Positions 36,796 to 51,700 of a DNA stretch of 64,000 nt are shown piece after piece. Source of the DNA: Heterobilharzia americana. Lineage: Eukaryota; Platyhelminthes; Trematoda; Strigeidida; Schistosomatidae. Position numbers and translations under genes: made by a program. The notes beneath the pieces were generated by a model. That model saw only the letters and a list, made by a program, of their open reading frames with translations, was not told where the DNA came from and ran no database searches. The DNA is taken from contig OX104130.1 of NCBI GenBank assembly GCA_944470555.2, positions 59,057,491-59,121,490 of the forward strand, read 5' to 3'. The number at the start of each line of letters is the position of its first letter. Position 1 is the stretch's first letter.

Positions 36796-38690
36796 TCATC
36801 TCATTTCAATAATTTAATTAACAATGTAAAATCTTCTCGTTATTAACATTACATAAATATTTATAAAAACACTATTTGAAACGTCTTAAAGGAGTATAAA
36901 TGTACACATATGTTGTTCTTGTTGCAAAAATATCATACTTATATTTCCAAATAGTATCAAAAGATTCAAGGTATCATTTCTAGTAGCTTCTTTTTTGAAA
37001 GGATAAATGATCCATTTGTCAGATATCAAGCCAGAATGTATAAATAGCAAGTTTTTGCAAGAATGTTAATTTGTTTCACTTTCTTTTTTCCTGAGTCTGA
37101 AAAATCGCTTCACAGAAAGATTAGATATAATTTGTGTGGTCAGTGTTGAAGAAAAATAGGCACTCAGAAAGATTTATAAATAAAAATGTGTATCAAAACT
37201 CAATCGCCTTATACCTTTAAGTATTGAGGAGAAAATAGTGCTGTTTCTGAATGATGGATAAAGCGAAGAAATGTATCCCGATTAAATTTATCAACGAAGC
37301 TTTTTGTGTAGCTAACAGAAAAACAGCTTTTACTATTCATCACTGTCAAGCTGACTTGCAAAATACAAACTTTTAGTGGCAACTGCTTCTTAATCCATAT
37401 ATTTACAGATTTATCCGCTCCATTCAAGCTAATTATCCACACCATTTTCAAAGATAAAGTATCCATCTTTGACGTCAACACCACCCAGCACGGCTAAGTT
37501 GAGATGGTTGTAAATCCATGAACGGCTCCTTCTTACAACATTTCCTTGACATTCGGTAAAGTTCCAGAGGATTACTAGCCTATAATACCAGAGAATAAGT
37601 GTAAGAGTGAAACCTGAGCACCGTGGTAGAGAATAATCAATTAGAATAATTTTTCATATACAAGAAATAAACATATTTTCCATAACTAACAAATGTTACA
37701 TTTCACTGTGTCAATACCAACTTCGTACGTTAGGGAAAGATAATTAAGGTGCATACTAAATATTATTCTTTAAAAGCACTCTTATAGTGTGAATCAAAAG
37801 GACGTTCATCCGTCAAAATGATTCTTTACAAAACTAGTGCATCATTACAAAATATTGCAAGGAACGGAGTGAATAAACATACATTTCTCGAACCAAATGA
37901 AAACTCTGAAGTTTTCAAAGAATATCGTAATTATTAAATTTAAAGAAAGTGTATTGATTGAATTACATAAGCAATCACCTCTGATGAAGTGACGTACATT
38001 CACGTGCATCATATTATATAATTATAACAGATGATGGCGAATACGGCGTGGAGCAAGTAAATTATCTTAGGTTTTCTGTGTACATTCAAATTCCAGCAAT
38101 AAAAACTTAATATCAACTCGTGACAGATGTCACTACATCGACTTCATCCTGTAGGTGGAGTAAGTGTACACAATGCATTTCTGCCTGATTTTCATTGCCT
38201 TCTCTGTCTGTTGAATGCATTATTGAATAGGAATGCAAAACAGGATTTGTCAGGTGATTTTCAGCAGATATTGGATTAAAATTAGGAAGCTACTCACCTC
38301 AGGTTTGTATATCACTCAATAAAACACATCGCTTTCCATTCATGATCATATCGCTCGAATCGCTTGCCTCGAATTACCGAATCGATATGGTAGTATGGAG
38401 AATTTTCTCAGACTGTTTCGAGAAAGACACTTCTAATGCTTCCTGGTCATTAAAGTATCCCATTCACAATTACAGTCAAAGTGAAAATTAGCTTTATCCA
38501 CAGTTTTTTCAGCCACAAAATTGCACGAGATGACGCATAAACATTGTTTCATATTATTGGAAGAGTACTAACACTTGCTAGCGGCATTTAGATAGATAAA
38601 AGTTATTTCAGTTTACGCCTTGAATCAACTTCAGTGGCCGGCTACTATAGTGGCCAGTTATGATTGTGAAATACAGTACCAGCACACAGA
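36796..38690. other. No gene recognised
   Basis: AT-rich DNA without a supported feature. The 91-codon minus frame at 37209-37484 is not recognisable. Confidence 0.5.
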
Positions 38691-38859
38691 AAATTTTGAT
38701 CAGGTTTATGCTCTCTTCCGAATAACTAGTTTTCGACATTCTTTAAGAGAAGATAGTGTGATCTCAGCCACAGAAGTTCACACTGAGACTTAAAAAGTAA
38801 TAAGAGATGGAATATGGGGCTCATCGGTAGTTTTTGAACTTATCATTGGGGTTGCAGGC

Positions 38860-39370
38860 ATATATGAGACCTAAAGAACTGTTAAGATTCCCTCAGATGA
38901 GGTGATCAACCTTTCGTCTTGCTGCCGATTTTAAAAAGTGCCCCGTGACCTAATATCGACAGTGAATTAGTGTGTCGTATTTAATGACTGAATTGAAGTG
39001 CTAAAGTGTTTTCGCCAGAAGGTATCAAAACAATTTCAAAATGAACATCTAGGTATCACTAGAATGAAGTCACTGGCAAAGAGATACACTTACTTCCCTA
39101 ATGTGGATAATGTATGTCAAAAGTGTCTTAACTGCACTCCAGAAGCAAGAAACCTAAAGTAGTATCCATCACGTCTACGACGAGTGGCAGAAATGTCATG
39201 ACAAAAACTTCATACTGACTTCTCCAGGCCAGTACAAGGAGAAATTTCTAACATTCTATTCTTGCACATTACCAAACAGTCCAAAATCTCTCACATGCCA
39301 AAATCCACAATGAAGACTGTAATCACCGAACCGTCCAGTTTGTTTTTCTTCTTCAGTACACTGTACTCAC
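38860..39370 (+). pseudogene. Ty3/gypsy integrase relic, N-terminal part
   Basis: The stretch HLGITRMKSLAKRYTYFPNV followed by CQKCLNC (about 39045-39140) fits the HHCC zinc-binding domain of gypsy integrases (HpGxxRMKxLAR...C..C). Then KLHTDFSRPVQGEISNILF (about 39205-39260) fits the start of the catalytic core with its first Asp, and TVITEPSSLFFFF follows. Stops and frame changes break it. Schistosomes carry several gypsy-type LTR elements; I cannot say which one. No LTRs were identified. Confidence 0.7.
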
Positions 39371-39399
39371 TGATGAAAAAGAAAGGTCGCGTTTCACTA

Positions 39400-41010
39400 A
39401 GTATACAGGACCCTAGTAGTTCAGTGATTCATCACATTAACTATGAGGTAGTTAAAATGCTACTTAAGGAACTTCAAAATAATTCCTGTCAAGTGGAAGG
39501 GACAACCACAAAGTAGGTAGTCGCTCGTAATGCAGAAGAGTTAACTTATGCAGAGTTTAAGCCTCTTAAAATCAGGAGAGTGTTAAGGAGCTTAAATCTC
39601 AGTAAATCCTCAGGAATTGGTGGCATTCATCCGACAGTATACGAAGAGTGTGCTAATATTCTGAGTTTCCCACTAAAAAACCTCTTCAGACATTCGTTTC
39701 TCGAAGGTAGATCGCCCTCCCATTGGAAAAGAGTGGCTGTCATCCGGTTTTACAACAACATGCCTCTAGCCATACTGATATCTTTTGCAAGGGTTAAGGA
39801 AAGAGTTGTAAACGATTCATTTCGTTGTTACTTACTTAGCAAGTCAATCCTAACTGACTATCAACACGGATTTTCACCTGAAAAATCATGTAACACCAAC
39901 TTGTAGATAGCTTGGAATCTTTGGACTCTACCTATTGAGCATTGAAAACCCATTTATATAGGGTTGCTTGACTTTCCAAAGCCTTTGACATGGTTAATCA
40001 TAACATTGTGTGTAAGAAACTTCAGCTTATTGGGGTACATAGAAAGTCATTCAGTTACTCTAAGGATCACTTTAACACCCGGTCACAATCAATTAAAGTA
40101 GGCTCCTCTTCCTTACTAAGCGGTTTTTTAAGGTCAATAGTATGCTTCAGGGTTTCCTTCTTGGTCCAATATTGTCTCTTGTTTTTATGAATGACTTCCT
40201 AACAAGCCCAAAATCTCGCTCACTATCGTATACTGCTGATTTGGAGGGATATCAAGGAAACTACGATATCTCGGTCTTACAGAAGGCATCTTTTCAAAAT
40301 CGTAAATTAGACAACCGAAAACCTGCCACCTTTCAGTTCGAAGAAGTGAAATAAAATAAGTTTAATTCTAGTCCTTACTCCTTGAAGAAGACAAACATCT
40401 CTCACTTAAAAACTGAAGAAGATCTGAGGGTTACCCTATGTGACACAATCGGAGCTTCTGACGATTGTCACGCTGCAGCCTAGACATGTGCAAACCAAGT
40501 GTTTCTCTGTCGTACTCTTGACAGTCTAACTCCGAGGTTTTTCGCTCCAGTGTAAGCACTACATATTTGTTCTGATCTAGAGAAGAATTCGCTAGTTACC
40601 TCTTGATCTTTGAAAAAGGACATAGAGAAAAGCTATGAAGAAAATGATTGGGCTACAGCACAAACCTTTTCCGTGACGCTTAGTTGCTTTTAAGCTGCAC
40701 ATGGCACAACTAAGGAGAACCAGAGTGAATATGACCATGACCTATCAAATCTCGCATAATCCTTTTACTCCTAACCGATTGCTTTTAAGCTTCCATCAGA
40801 AACACCACATTATAGGTCATCCTTTCAGATAAGAGTATGAGAGAGGAAGTTCGATGGTCCGCGCTGACCCATATTCTGTTAGATTATATGAACTACGGGA
40901 CTACCTTCGTGCAGAAGTGGTTACAGCTCCCTCTTCTGACGCATCCGACAGGATGTTTGATGCACATATACAATCCTTTGGTACAGATGAACTGTAAACT
41001 AGAAGTCACC
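39400..41010 (+). pseudogene. LINE (jockey/CR1-type) reverse transcriptase relic inside gypsy
   Basis: Recognisable in order: LRSLNLSKSSGIGGIHPTVY (39583 onward; pattern LxxLxxxKSxGxDGIHPxxL), SFLEGRSPSHWKRVAVI, ILTDYQHGFSPEKSC, LDFPKPLTWLI in the palm position, a GxxQGSxLGP-like MLQGFLLGPILSLVF, YTADLE for YADD, then in shifted frames ISHLKTEEDLRVTL, DDCHAAA, and a C-terminal EVVTAPSSD and DAHIQSF near 40905-40975. It is broken by many stops. It covers RT to C-terminus but no endonuclease. The YADD box is lost. Gypsy integrase sequence lies on both sides. Confidence 0.78.
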
Positions 41011-41099
41011 CATCGTCTTAAAAACTACAGATAGCGGCACTCCCAATATCAAGCTAATTAATTAACTGATTAAATACATCCTTTCTTTCATGTTTCTGT

Positions 41100-41510
41100 A
41101 GTCCAGAAAAATATCTGACCATTCCAAACACAGAACGTATTTTATTGGGGCAGACGCTAAACCAATTGAGCCATTGTTCGCTATTTTTAAAACAAGAAGT
41201 TTTAGGTTTAAAGTACCGAAAATCATCCCAGTGGATGACTGCGCACGAAGTAGCTTTGCAATATTTTTGGCTTCTTCAGACGGAATACGATCCAACATTT
41301 ACATTCTGTAATCTACCCACTGTAGTTACATGGTCAAACAGTAGATTATATTGACACATTTGAAGGGGCTTTACTGAGATAGGAAGAAGCGGAATCAGTG
41401 GGCATAATTATTAAAGCTTTCTGGTAAAGTACGGAGACACGTCAAACCATGACATGCTAATCGAGAAATCTCCTGCAGAATGCATGCTTGGCTTGGCAAA
41501 CAGAAGTAAA
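41100..41510 (+). pseudogene. Ty3/gypsy integrase relic, C-terminal part
   Basis: PVDDCARSSFAIFLASSDGI near 41228-41290 fits the second Asp region (VSDNGxxFxSxxFxxFLxxxGI), IDTFEGALLR near 41349-41378 fits the RFVDTFKRAL segment after NGQAER, and EKSPAECMLGLANRSKRT near 41463-41516 fits the KSPAExLFGRxLRT motif that closes gypsy integrase. Frames differ and stops occur. Together with 38860-39370 it looks like one integrase gene interrupted by the LINE. Confidence 0.65.
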
Positions 41511-44430
41511 CGGACATAGTTTAATACAGTACCTTATAAAGTATAAGTACTTGATAAGGTAGAAATAAGCGAGGAATAAAGCTTTGATGACGCTGAATAG
41601 ACTATAAGTCACACAAGTCAGTTACAAGCTTCTCAAACATATGAATGCGAAACAGACGAAAAAGAAAAGACTAAAAGAAATCCATTTAAACCTTATCAGA
41701 ATTTGGATAAACAAATCTCTGCTTCAGATTACTGCTTGATCACCGTGAACTTGATAGACCAATCTGATCTTTCATATAGCCTTCAGTTTATGAACAACAT
41801 GGCTATATGGATAGAATCGTGAAGCATAATGAACCCAGATCACATGAACCTCATGAGTTTTATTTCCGGAGTTACTACCTAATAGTACAATGAACACCTT
41901 AAAATCTATATTCAGAGGATGTTTCACGATTGTCGTAAGCAGAATCCCTTAAAGAACACCATGAATCTTACAGTTACACAGAGTGTTTCACGGATGTCGT
42001 AGAAGCGTTTATTACCTAAATTTCTTATACACACTGATAATTCACAAAATAAATTACTAAAATGGAAACATGAGCTATTTTTTCTTTGACAGACTGCCTG
42101 GAGCCAAAAAGAGAAGCACTTTATCGGTAAGCCACACTTTTACAGTTTCTCAACAGTTATGCCTAAGTATCCACTTAACTAACTGGCAGATAATGAAGCC
42201 TCAGCAAGCTCATTAAAAGCAGATAGTACAAGGTGCATCTATACGAATGTGTAAAGTTTGCTTAATAGACTAGATAAGCTACGAAACTAAAAAACTATAC
42301 TGATGTCTATCTAACTGACATTATTAATACATATGTTTCCTACTAAATTTTGGATCAGTGGATTACTGTTGCTCACACTGCTCTGTGTCACAACGAGAGG
42401 GCAGACGCTAAGAAGGTTGGTTGAACATTTACATAGCTTCTTCTCTTTCCGATCGCCAAGATTAAATCTACGAGCCTGACTGTTTAAAGGAAACAGACTG
42501 ATGCTTTATGAGGCTTTCCGAAACTAAAACCTGATTAGTAGTGCATAAGCATCCCAATGTTCACAAGTTTGCACCGACTGAGAATTCACTTAGGAATACA
42601 AATTTTTTTCAAAAACCTTTTCTACCCTATAAATCTGGAATGTTTCTTCGTCGAACGCTGATGAAGACCAGTGAAAAGTGACTTTCTTGTCCAAAGTATC
42701 TTCATCATCATGAACAATACGGCATGAAATTATGAGGAACCAATGAATCTGAAGGGTTTAGATAATACGTAGACTTTCAGCTGTTAGCCGCTTACATTAC
42801 TTGTCAGCCTTACGAAAACTCAAATAAATGATGATGGCCTTTATTCGATGACCATGTTATTTAATAGACATTCACCCTCATAACATATGTATATATGTCC
42901 AGCTTTGAGTCCTGTTACAAACTAGCATTTCCAATCTTCTGGATATTTTAGTGAGTCTATCCAGTATTCACCTTGTCTTTTCAGCCACTTGATATCACCA
43001 GTATGACAACATCTTTTGCGCATTGTTGTGTCGTCTGTATTATGTTTCTGATATAACATAATGTATATTTGTAAGTACAAACATGGATATCGAAATACTC
43101 CGACTTCTATTACAATTATCAATTCCTCATCGTTTAACGTTTTTAGGTTACTCTTTTTCCATAAAGCTTACAATGATCACCATTTACTTTGTTCTTATTT
43201 GGGTAATACACTTCCTGAATTATGGTCAGATGATAGATAATATGTTAAATCTCATGATTCCCATATCTGAGCTAGTATTTTTCGGTAATATGATATGAAT
43301 TTAACTGATTCAGTGTCTTTACTTTCCTTCATCAGGTTCGTCACAAATTTTAAATATTTGTAAACAAGTTTTCAGATATTCACCCATCATCTTGATGTTT
43401 CACTGACATGATTTCATACTTAGTAACTCAAGATATGGTATCATTCCTGCATACATCAACACATACAGGCTTCTAGCATTGTACCTTAATATCGGATAGT
43501 GACCAGAAAAAGAAACAACGAAAAGCAGTCTGTAACTCCTCAAATACTGATGTGCTTGAGGTTCTCATTAGCATGAAAAATCCCGTCACATTAGTTCTTT
43601 GGAAGCTTTTATATAATGCTAATCTCTGACACTGTGAGATATTTTATTCGCATTTTTGTCGATTTATTAGATGCTTTACACTATGGAACACTACTTTTTT
43701 ACTGGATAACATCTTAGACACAGTTTTTTGTTCGTAGTCTTTTCTTGGAAGGTACACTATGTAATAATTTCCATATTATCGTCTGCATATCCTGTTATGT
43801 CGTGTATAACAGTGCTACATTGGCTGTAGCACGTGTGGCGCAGTTATAATAGGCAAGATACTCTGAGGGCTTTAGCATAGTTTGTTCGTTGTTCTGTAAG
43901 TATTTCCTACGGTGACTATTTCACGTTTGATATTCATAGGTAACTTGTTTACGTTGTTTAATTGTGTTTGTATGGTTTGTTGTCATGAGTATATATATTC
44001 TTCTAGCAGTGGTTCATTAGTCCTAATCGCTGACCAGCTGGTGCCAGTTATTAAGTCAATGCCTTTCTACTGACGATACATTGTTAGGTGGGAACGGCCA
44101 CTCAGTCTCACTGCACACGTTGTAACTGAATTATTACACGGATCAGTATTAATAATTCATAAGAGATCATGGTGAGATTTATTGGCTTATGATAACAATA
44201 TTATCTAAGGTTGGGTGTATACAAGTTACAATGCATGCAATAGCTTTTTCGGTCTGTACAATAAAAATATTTCTGAAATACTCAGTTTATTGCTGACTTT
44301 TTCTGTTGAATATTCAACATTTAAAAATTCAGGTTGACATAGGAGTAAGTAGAGACATACATGTTTGTAAATTAGCCATGTGAGTGTTGCAGTCTTTCTG
44401 TGTGAGCATCGTTTATAATTTTCTCCTTTT
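41511..44430. other. No gene recognised
   Basis: Apart from the upstream flank of the BCAS3 exon (polypyrimidine tract before 44434) nothing is supported. Likely intron in its right part. Confidence 0.5.
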
Positions 44431-44434
44431 GTAG

Positions 44435-45576
<1,142 letters not shown>

Positions 45577-45589
45577 ATCATTACCTTTT

Positions 45590-45911
45590 ATAGGAATGAT
45601 GGGTAGTAGCTAGCAGTAGAATCTAGGATGCGCATTTCGTCCTATTTGGGACTTGTCACCTGGATGCACCTGTCTGCCAGTGAGTGATGTTGTTCCCAAC
45701 AGGATTCGGACTCGGGAGCGACCGCTTCATATGCGAGAGCGTTATCCATTACCTCACCTCGCAACGATAGCCAATCCTTGTGGAACGGGTATAGTTTTAG
45801 TGTTATTGCTTGTATTACACCGTCGTTGACTGGACCGAAATGATCAGTCTCTGCTGTCATATGGGCTCCAGTGAGGATGCCTCGATATTACCTGTTTTAT
45901 TTATGTATAGT
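45590..45911 (-). mobile_element. Sm-alpha element, full length
   Basis: Minus strand order: 5' head (aatatcgaggcatcctcac near 45890), body with caacgacggtgtaatac, A box region (RC of 45738-45760, ending ATGGATAACGC), B box region (RC of 45702-45722), then the hammerhead segment and the 3' end ctactgctagctactaccc. Near-identical 13-mers flank it: atcattacctttt at 45577-45589 and atcgttacctttt at 45912-45924 (12 of 13 match), consistent with a target-site duplication. It is the most complete copy in the window and the reference for the others. Confidence 0.85.
45621..45665 (-). ncRNA. Hammerhead ribozyme, core mutated
   Basis: Minus strand: ATCCAG, then GTGACAAG where the consensus is CTGACGAG, stem II gtcccaaataggac, GAAA, stem III ATGCGCAT, then CTAGAT. 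Core C3 is G and G8 is A. G8 acts in catalysis and normally pairs with C3, and the two changes do not restore the pair, so this copy should be inactive although its stems are well preserved. Confidence 0.75.
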
Positions 45912-46389
45912 ATCGTTACCTTTTCTTCATATGCTACTGTGAAGTTTGGCTATTTGAAATGATGCACTTTCGTATCACTGATCTGTCTCTCTGTCGATTC
46001 GGAATTTTGACATTATCACTTTCTTCTTCGCTGTGTAATAGAGGATAAATACGTATATATGCCGTTAGGGTATTGTCTTAATCGCTTACTTCACTATATA
46101 AATTTCTAATACTATGTGCAAACTTAGTTCTTTGTACGGCAGTTTTCACGAAGTTTTGGAACATTGGAAATATACTTTTCCACCTCTTTAAGATGTCATG
46201 AAAGCATGTTTTTCTTCATTAAATATATGCAAGCCGTCTAATATTTGTTGAAGTTTATGGATTCAGTGACGGACATGCCTCAGTTTACATTTTACGACGA
46301 ATGCGTTTAAGATTTTCATATTACCACATCACATTTTTACAAAAGGATGTTTTTTCTACAAAAGTGATGTAGTGGAGAATAATTCCCCA

Positions 46390-46710
46390 AAGTCAACAGC
46401 CTAGGGTTCGATGAAATTCAACATTGATGCTGACCTATATAGTTCTAACGGACACTAAGCTGATGGTATACGATCAAGCACTCATGCCGCTTGAAACGTT
46501 ATCGTGTTACGTCGCGTTATTTGTACAGGATCCTCTAACCAGTTTTTCAGATCTCATCGGTATTTCCGTACGGTCTGTCAAATATACTGTTCTACCTGAC
46601 TACTCTACTGTGTTCTTCCTTGATCCCTCATTCATGGTTGTTTCAAAAGTACTATTAATTATTGATTGGTCTTTCCACCTGTCAAGTTCGCTTAAGACTA
46701 ATCCCTAGAC
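46390..46710 (+). repeat. Unidentified dispersed repeat, copy 1
   Basis: Aligns with 53274-53600 in the same orientation at about 65-70% identity by eye, for example aagtcaacagcctaggg / aagtcagcagtcaaggt, attgatgctgac / gttgatgctgac and gtgttacgtcgc in both. The 94- and 123-codon open frames that cross the copies are in different frames and do not align as proteins, so I do not treat them as genes. Confidence 0.6.
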
Positions 46711-48386
46711 TGGTATTGTTCAAAAATTATTTCAAGCACTAAAAATACCATTTACACCTAGTTTAATAGGTAAGTAATTATTTTTTCATTGAGCAGATGA
46801 TTACAATTTGTGATAGTCTTCACTCACGACTTTCCTAATGCCTCTCAGTGCACCACTACTACAATTTCTGTCGTTGTTTAAGTGAGTTCTTTTCGAAAAT
46901 AGTCCACTGGATATGGCTAAGTTCTTTATCCTCAACAGCAAATTGGATAATTTGAATCTGGTTTATTTAAACACTGTTGTCTACTTCGGGGTGCAGTTGC
47001 AGCTCGTCGGTTTAGAGAGGTGACTTTCAAGGAGGTGGTTGAAGGTTTGAATATTGCCCCACCTATTTAGATTTAGGCAGCCAGATGGACGTAACACAGT
47101 AGATATCCCTCGTTGTCTACTGCACTAGTGTGCACAGGGTTGCTGAGTGCATTTCAGTTCCTTTTTTTCTGATCGACTTTCCAACTTTTTCACAGGACTT
47201 ATGACTTCATTCTACTGAAGTTGAAATTATCAGTTTGAATCCTATCGCATATGAATATGCAGAGGCATTTTGTAGCTGTGGTGCATGAGAAGAGTCATTG
47301 TTTCAATCCATCTGTTACGTGTTATTCGCTTATGATATTAAATGAGGATACACTGTAGTAATGTGAGGTCATGATCAAATAAAAGTACACAGAAACGATA
47401 TTGTACGTCATTTTATGTTTCTCTGTCGTTCAAAAGTATTTCTTTGAGAAACATTCCGTAATGATATCATCAGGAAATCAACTATTCAGTACTTGTCTAA
47501 AACCCTTAACAGGATGTGTAAAAACCTCATTTTCAAAATGGTAATTTATTCCCACGCTATGTACTTAACATAAGGGATAAAAGTCTTCAGTCATCACTAC
47601 ACTGATAATGTCTGGAGAAATACGACTATGGCATTGTCCTTTGTAGTACCAAGTCGATGAGTTCTTCAGTAACAAGGAAGTTATTTTTAGGCTATGAAAG
47701 AGATAGGAATATACAGTCCGCTGGCACACATATAGCGTTTATGAATTCAGACTACTTTAGTTGTTCTTACCACCTATAGTTGGCATCAAGACGCACAGTA
47801 TTCGATCAAAACGTTACAAAGCATAAAAGCGTGCGCTTTGAATGACGTACTTTGTTCATCTGCAACCTATAGTTCAATACCACTGCATCCATCACAGAAA
47901 AACAGCTTCCCACCACATCAAAACAGTGAGCAAGAAACAATATACCACCTGAATGTTAAAGTTTTCAGTTCCAACAAAGTACTGATCACCACAACTCGAA
48001 AACACTACCTGCTAGTGCCTTGTGGTTATCTGGACTCTCTAAGTGTTGTAGTCTTTGGTTCCCCCTGGATATCACTGACCAAGGAACATATTTCTTGGTT
48101 TACATTAGAGCACTTCGGTTAGAGTTGCTGATCATGTGAGAAAGACCAAGTAGCAAGTTTTTGGCTGTAAGTTACCCTTCATACCTTCTCCTCCTTTTGT
48201 GCTTTATATGATTCACATATCTTGCACGACTTAATTATGACGGCGCATTAGGCTAGGTTACAGACTATGACGTGTTTAGCGAGGTCGGTAGGTTGACAGA
48301 AACAAGTCTACGGAGACAAGCTAAGTGCGACAATATCCTCAACCTCCATGATCACATTATCAATGTTACCCCAGGCACAACATTTA

Positions 48387-48390
<4 letters not shown>
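46711..48390. other. No gene recognised
   Basis: Somewhat richer in G+C than the left half of the window. The 94-codon plus frame at 47838-48122 has no recognised motif. Confidence 0.45.

Positions 48391-48450
<60 letters not shown>
48391..48450. repeat. AT dinucleotide microsatellite
   Basis: About 30 TA units. Confidence 0.95.
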
Positions 48451-48451
<1 letters not shown>

Positions 48452-48779
48452 CCTGATTTGCTCACAGTGATAATAACGTACTTGCAATCAGCTCACTGGT
48501 AGACAGAGAAAAACAAGGAGATCATGGACGTTGACGAACGAGTCATACCGACAGTCGCTACAGTTAGCCCCTCACTCCTCAAATACAGACCTTGTGGTTC
48601 TGAACGAAGGGAAATTTTTTTAGGGTTGTGATGTTTGCAGCGATTAGTGCCGGAGGCTCAAAAAGCTTTTACTTGCAGCATATGCCTAAAATGGATGTAC
48701 TGCGACTTTGATAGGATGGTAACACGTTAGGACTACAGCTTCATGACAAAGCACCGACGTAAGGGAATGTGATACATAT

Positions 48780-51700
48780 GCTCAGACTGTCGGAAGATAC
48801 CTGGTATAACCACCCGTAAACCAGCAGAAGCGGTCCAACCCAAATCTACACACAGGGGCAGTGCAAACTCCGTGTACCACCAAACCACAAGTGTGGAAAA
48901 CTGTCACCCCTCGCCATAAGTAACTGCCTGTTTCTAACACATGTGGGACATCTGCGATGTCTTCTTCTCTTGAATGGAAACAGTCCAAACAAATTGAGAA
49001 AATGGAGCGACCCGACGAGCTTGGCCACGTAGAGGATAGATAGACGGAGGAGAATATGGGAGAGGGACGACCAAATACACTGGCTGCCAAACCCAGTATC
49101 TTGTACTCACTGGACGAGGGAACAAGATTCGTCATCTGTTTCCACGTCCACACGCCAACAGAGTCAATATTGGGAAAGGAAATGCCGTCTAAGAAGGAGG
49201 AATGGGATGACTGCTGCCAGAAGCGGGGAATAAAACTCATCACGGTAAGTTTTAGCCGGCTGTCCTGAGGAAGTAGAGTGCCTTCGGATAGGCCACTACA
49301 TCCCATAGTGTCACTAATAGCTGCGAAAAAGTTCGAAGAGGCCTCTGATGTAGCTTCCCCGCCACGAGAACGAAGACAGATTTGCCATGTACCACCAGAC
49401 AGGTGAAAAGTAGCTCCTTTCTTTATGATCTCCACGAGCTTCCTATCGTGGTGGTACGTAGAATACACGAATTGGTGAAGGGGTCCACAAGCTGTGATCG
49501 TTGCCTCCATGGTGCTGAGCAGCAAAGATGGGTTTCGAAAACTTTCCTACCAGAGGCGTAAGTAGAATATCAAGATCTACCCGCCCTAATAATCTCCCTA
49601 CACTCAGAATGGCAACCGCACATTTCGACCCTGTGGTATCACTCACAGAGGTCTTTGCGTCGTGGCATCACGCAAAGATAAAACAAGTGCTGTGAAAGCG
49701 AACCATGATCCGCTAAATCTGAAGAAAGAGGGTCACGTACAAGAGCTCTGCAGTGTGTTATTCACAAAAGGACTATCTATTGAACCACTATCTGTAAGCA
49801 CAACGGTAAACACTTCCCTCGCAGCAACACCGGGATGTCAGGAAGAACCGAAAACTGAGGGCCTGTCGGTCCCGTAGAGGCTGACAATCAGCATCCCACA
49901 CAGCAGCACATTAACCCCCACACAAGTCTCCGTGCCTCATTAACCTCATATTGTGACTTCTTTACACGCCACTACGGTAACGTAATAGGTCTTGGAAGCA
50001 AACTGCTGGAGCTAAGAACAATGTGCTGTCATCTGCCAGCATATATAATTTTCACCTTGGAGATGTGTCTCCCTCCGGACATATCGAACCAGAAGATACC
50101 TGTACCTAAGATGACCCTGTCACGAAAGGACAACCAGCCCAAAGAAGGAAGAGAAGCAGCCACATGAATTACCAAGGGGGTGAATGAGAATATATTCAGC
50201 AAGTTACCACGCCCCGCATGGTTGCGTTCTGTCACGAACAACAGGATTTTCCAGCTAGGAGTGATATACAGGTCTTCTCCATGCACAACAGAGTATGGGG
50301 AAAAGCTGTCTACTGCCATTTCAGCATCTCCCTCAGCAGCTTTAGACCACATCGTCATCCCTGGAGCTTTGAATGCCGGTAATGAAACCGGGATTGGAAG
50401 CTGAAGATATGGACCTTTCGAGAAAGGACCTCGAACGACGTTTCCGACAGCAAAACTAATGAAAAAGGTGACGGAAAACACTTGACGATGACCAGATGGA
50501 GGAGCATCACGAATTGACTGCACTCCGATAGGGGACTGATCGATAAAAGATATCTGTGGGAACCCCATCTCACCCGGTAAAAGTGATCACTCGCCTATGA
50601 GATTTTTCGTGGTAACCAAGCAGAGGTTGCTAACGGTTAGGTTACAAGCATTTTGGTTATACAAGAAGGCAAACTATCGTGAAAAATAGGCTTTTGAATA
50701 TAACATCCGCACGAGAAAGGCACTCTCTATCGATGGTCGAACATTGACTACATGCAAAAGATATTACCAGTAGCGCTATTTAGAAGTTTCACGAATGTAA
50801 GATGACGACCGCCTCCCAAATGCTGTTGGGTTACTTGCGAAACCCGAAGCCAGATACAGAGGAAGAACAGGGTATGGCATTAGTCGTGTACATCTTGTGA
50901 GGCACTGAAGCTTATTCGCTACAGGAATTTTCGCAACTTGTGTAAAAGTTGTTCTCTATAACAGGTACATCTGACGGAGCAGTTAAGCTGGATAGATAAG
51001 TCGAAACCCAAAAAGTCTACATTGATTTCTGTCATGACGAACCCCGACGAATGAAGGCCTGAACGCTATTGCCGAATGTAGAAGCCCTATGCAACGTTGC
51101 GATGGAGGAACCGTTGGGCAAAGGTTTTGAAGAGAAGCTTAAAAAGATTATCTGTCCACAACCAACATACGGTGATGTAGGAGTTCCGGGACTGCGGTAA
51201 GGTGCTGATGAATGCACAGATTTCGCTAAGCCAAGTGTTCACAAAGATTTCACCCTCTAGGATAGGAAGATCTCCAGGCTGTACCATCATAAGACTCGTA
51301 GTCGTACGGAAGTGCAGTAACGTGCTACGCGAAACCATGTACAGTCTGTTCACTTTCTCGCTGGCAGTTAGTCAACTCCACAAAGAATGAAAGTGAGCTA
51401 TCTTTTCACTATTCTTCGGGGAAGGATACCGAAAAAACCCATGCAGTATACAGCAGTAGAGTTACCCCTCCTACTGTAAAAGATACTGAGAAGCCTGGTG
51501 GCAGATGCGGTTTGGGGCCACCACAGCAGAAACTGCACTGTCCATCCCACCCAGCCAGGCTTCAGAACTTGACAGTGGTCTGCCACAAAGCCCATTGCCA
51601 CTTGGGATTACTAGACCCCTAGACAGGACAAACAGCAACCAGTCAACGCCATCTCTCTGGATCCAGCCAAAGCTCACGACAGCGCCCCACACAACACTGT

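Noticed and set aside
46424..46708. 94-codon open frame in the unidentified repeat
   Set aside because: The second copy at 53.3 kb does not keep the same reading frame, so the similarity is at the DNA level only.
48782..49525. 247-codon open frame on the minus strand
   Set aside because: It lies antisense to the 5' part of a plus-strand LINE and shows no domain. Long open antisense frames are common in such G+C-richer transposon sequence.
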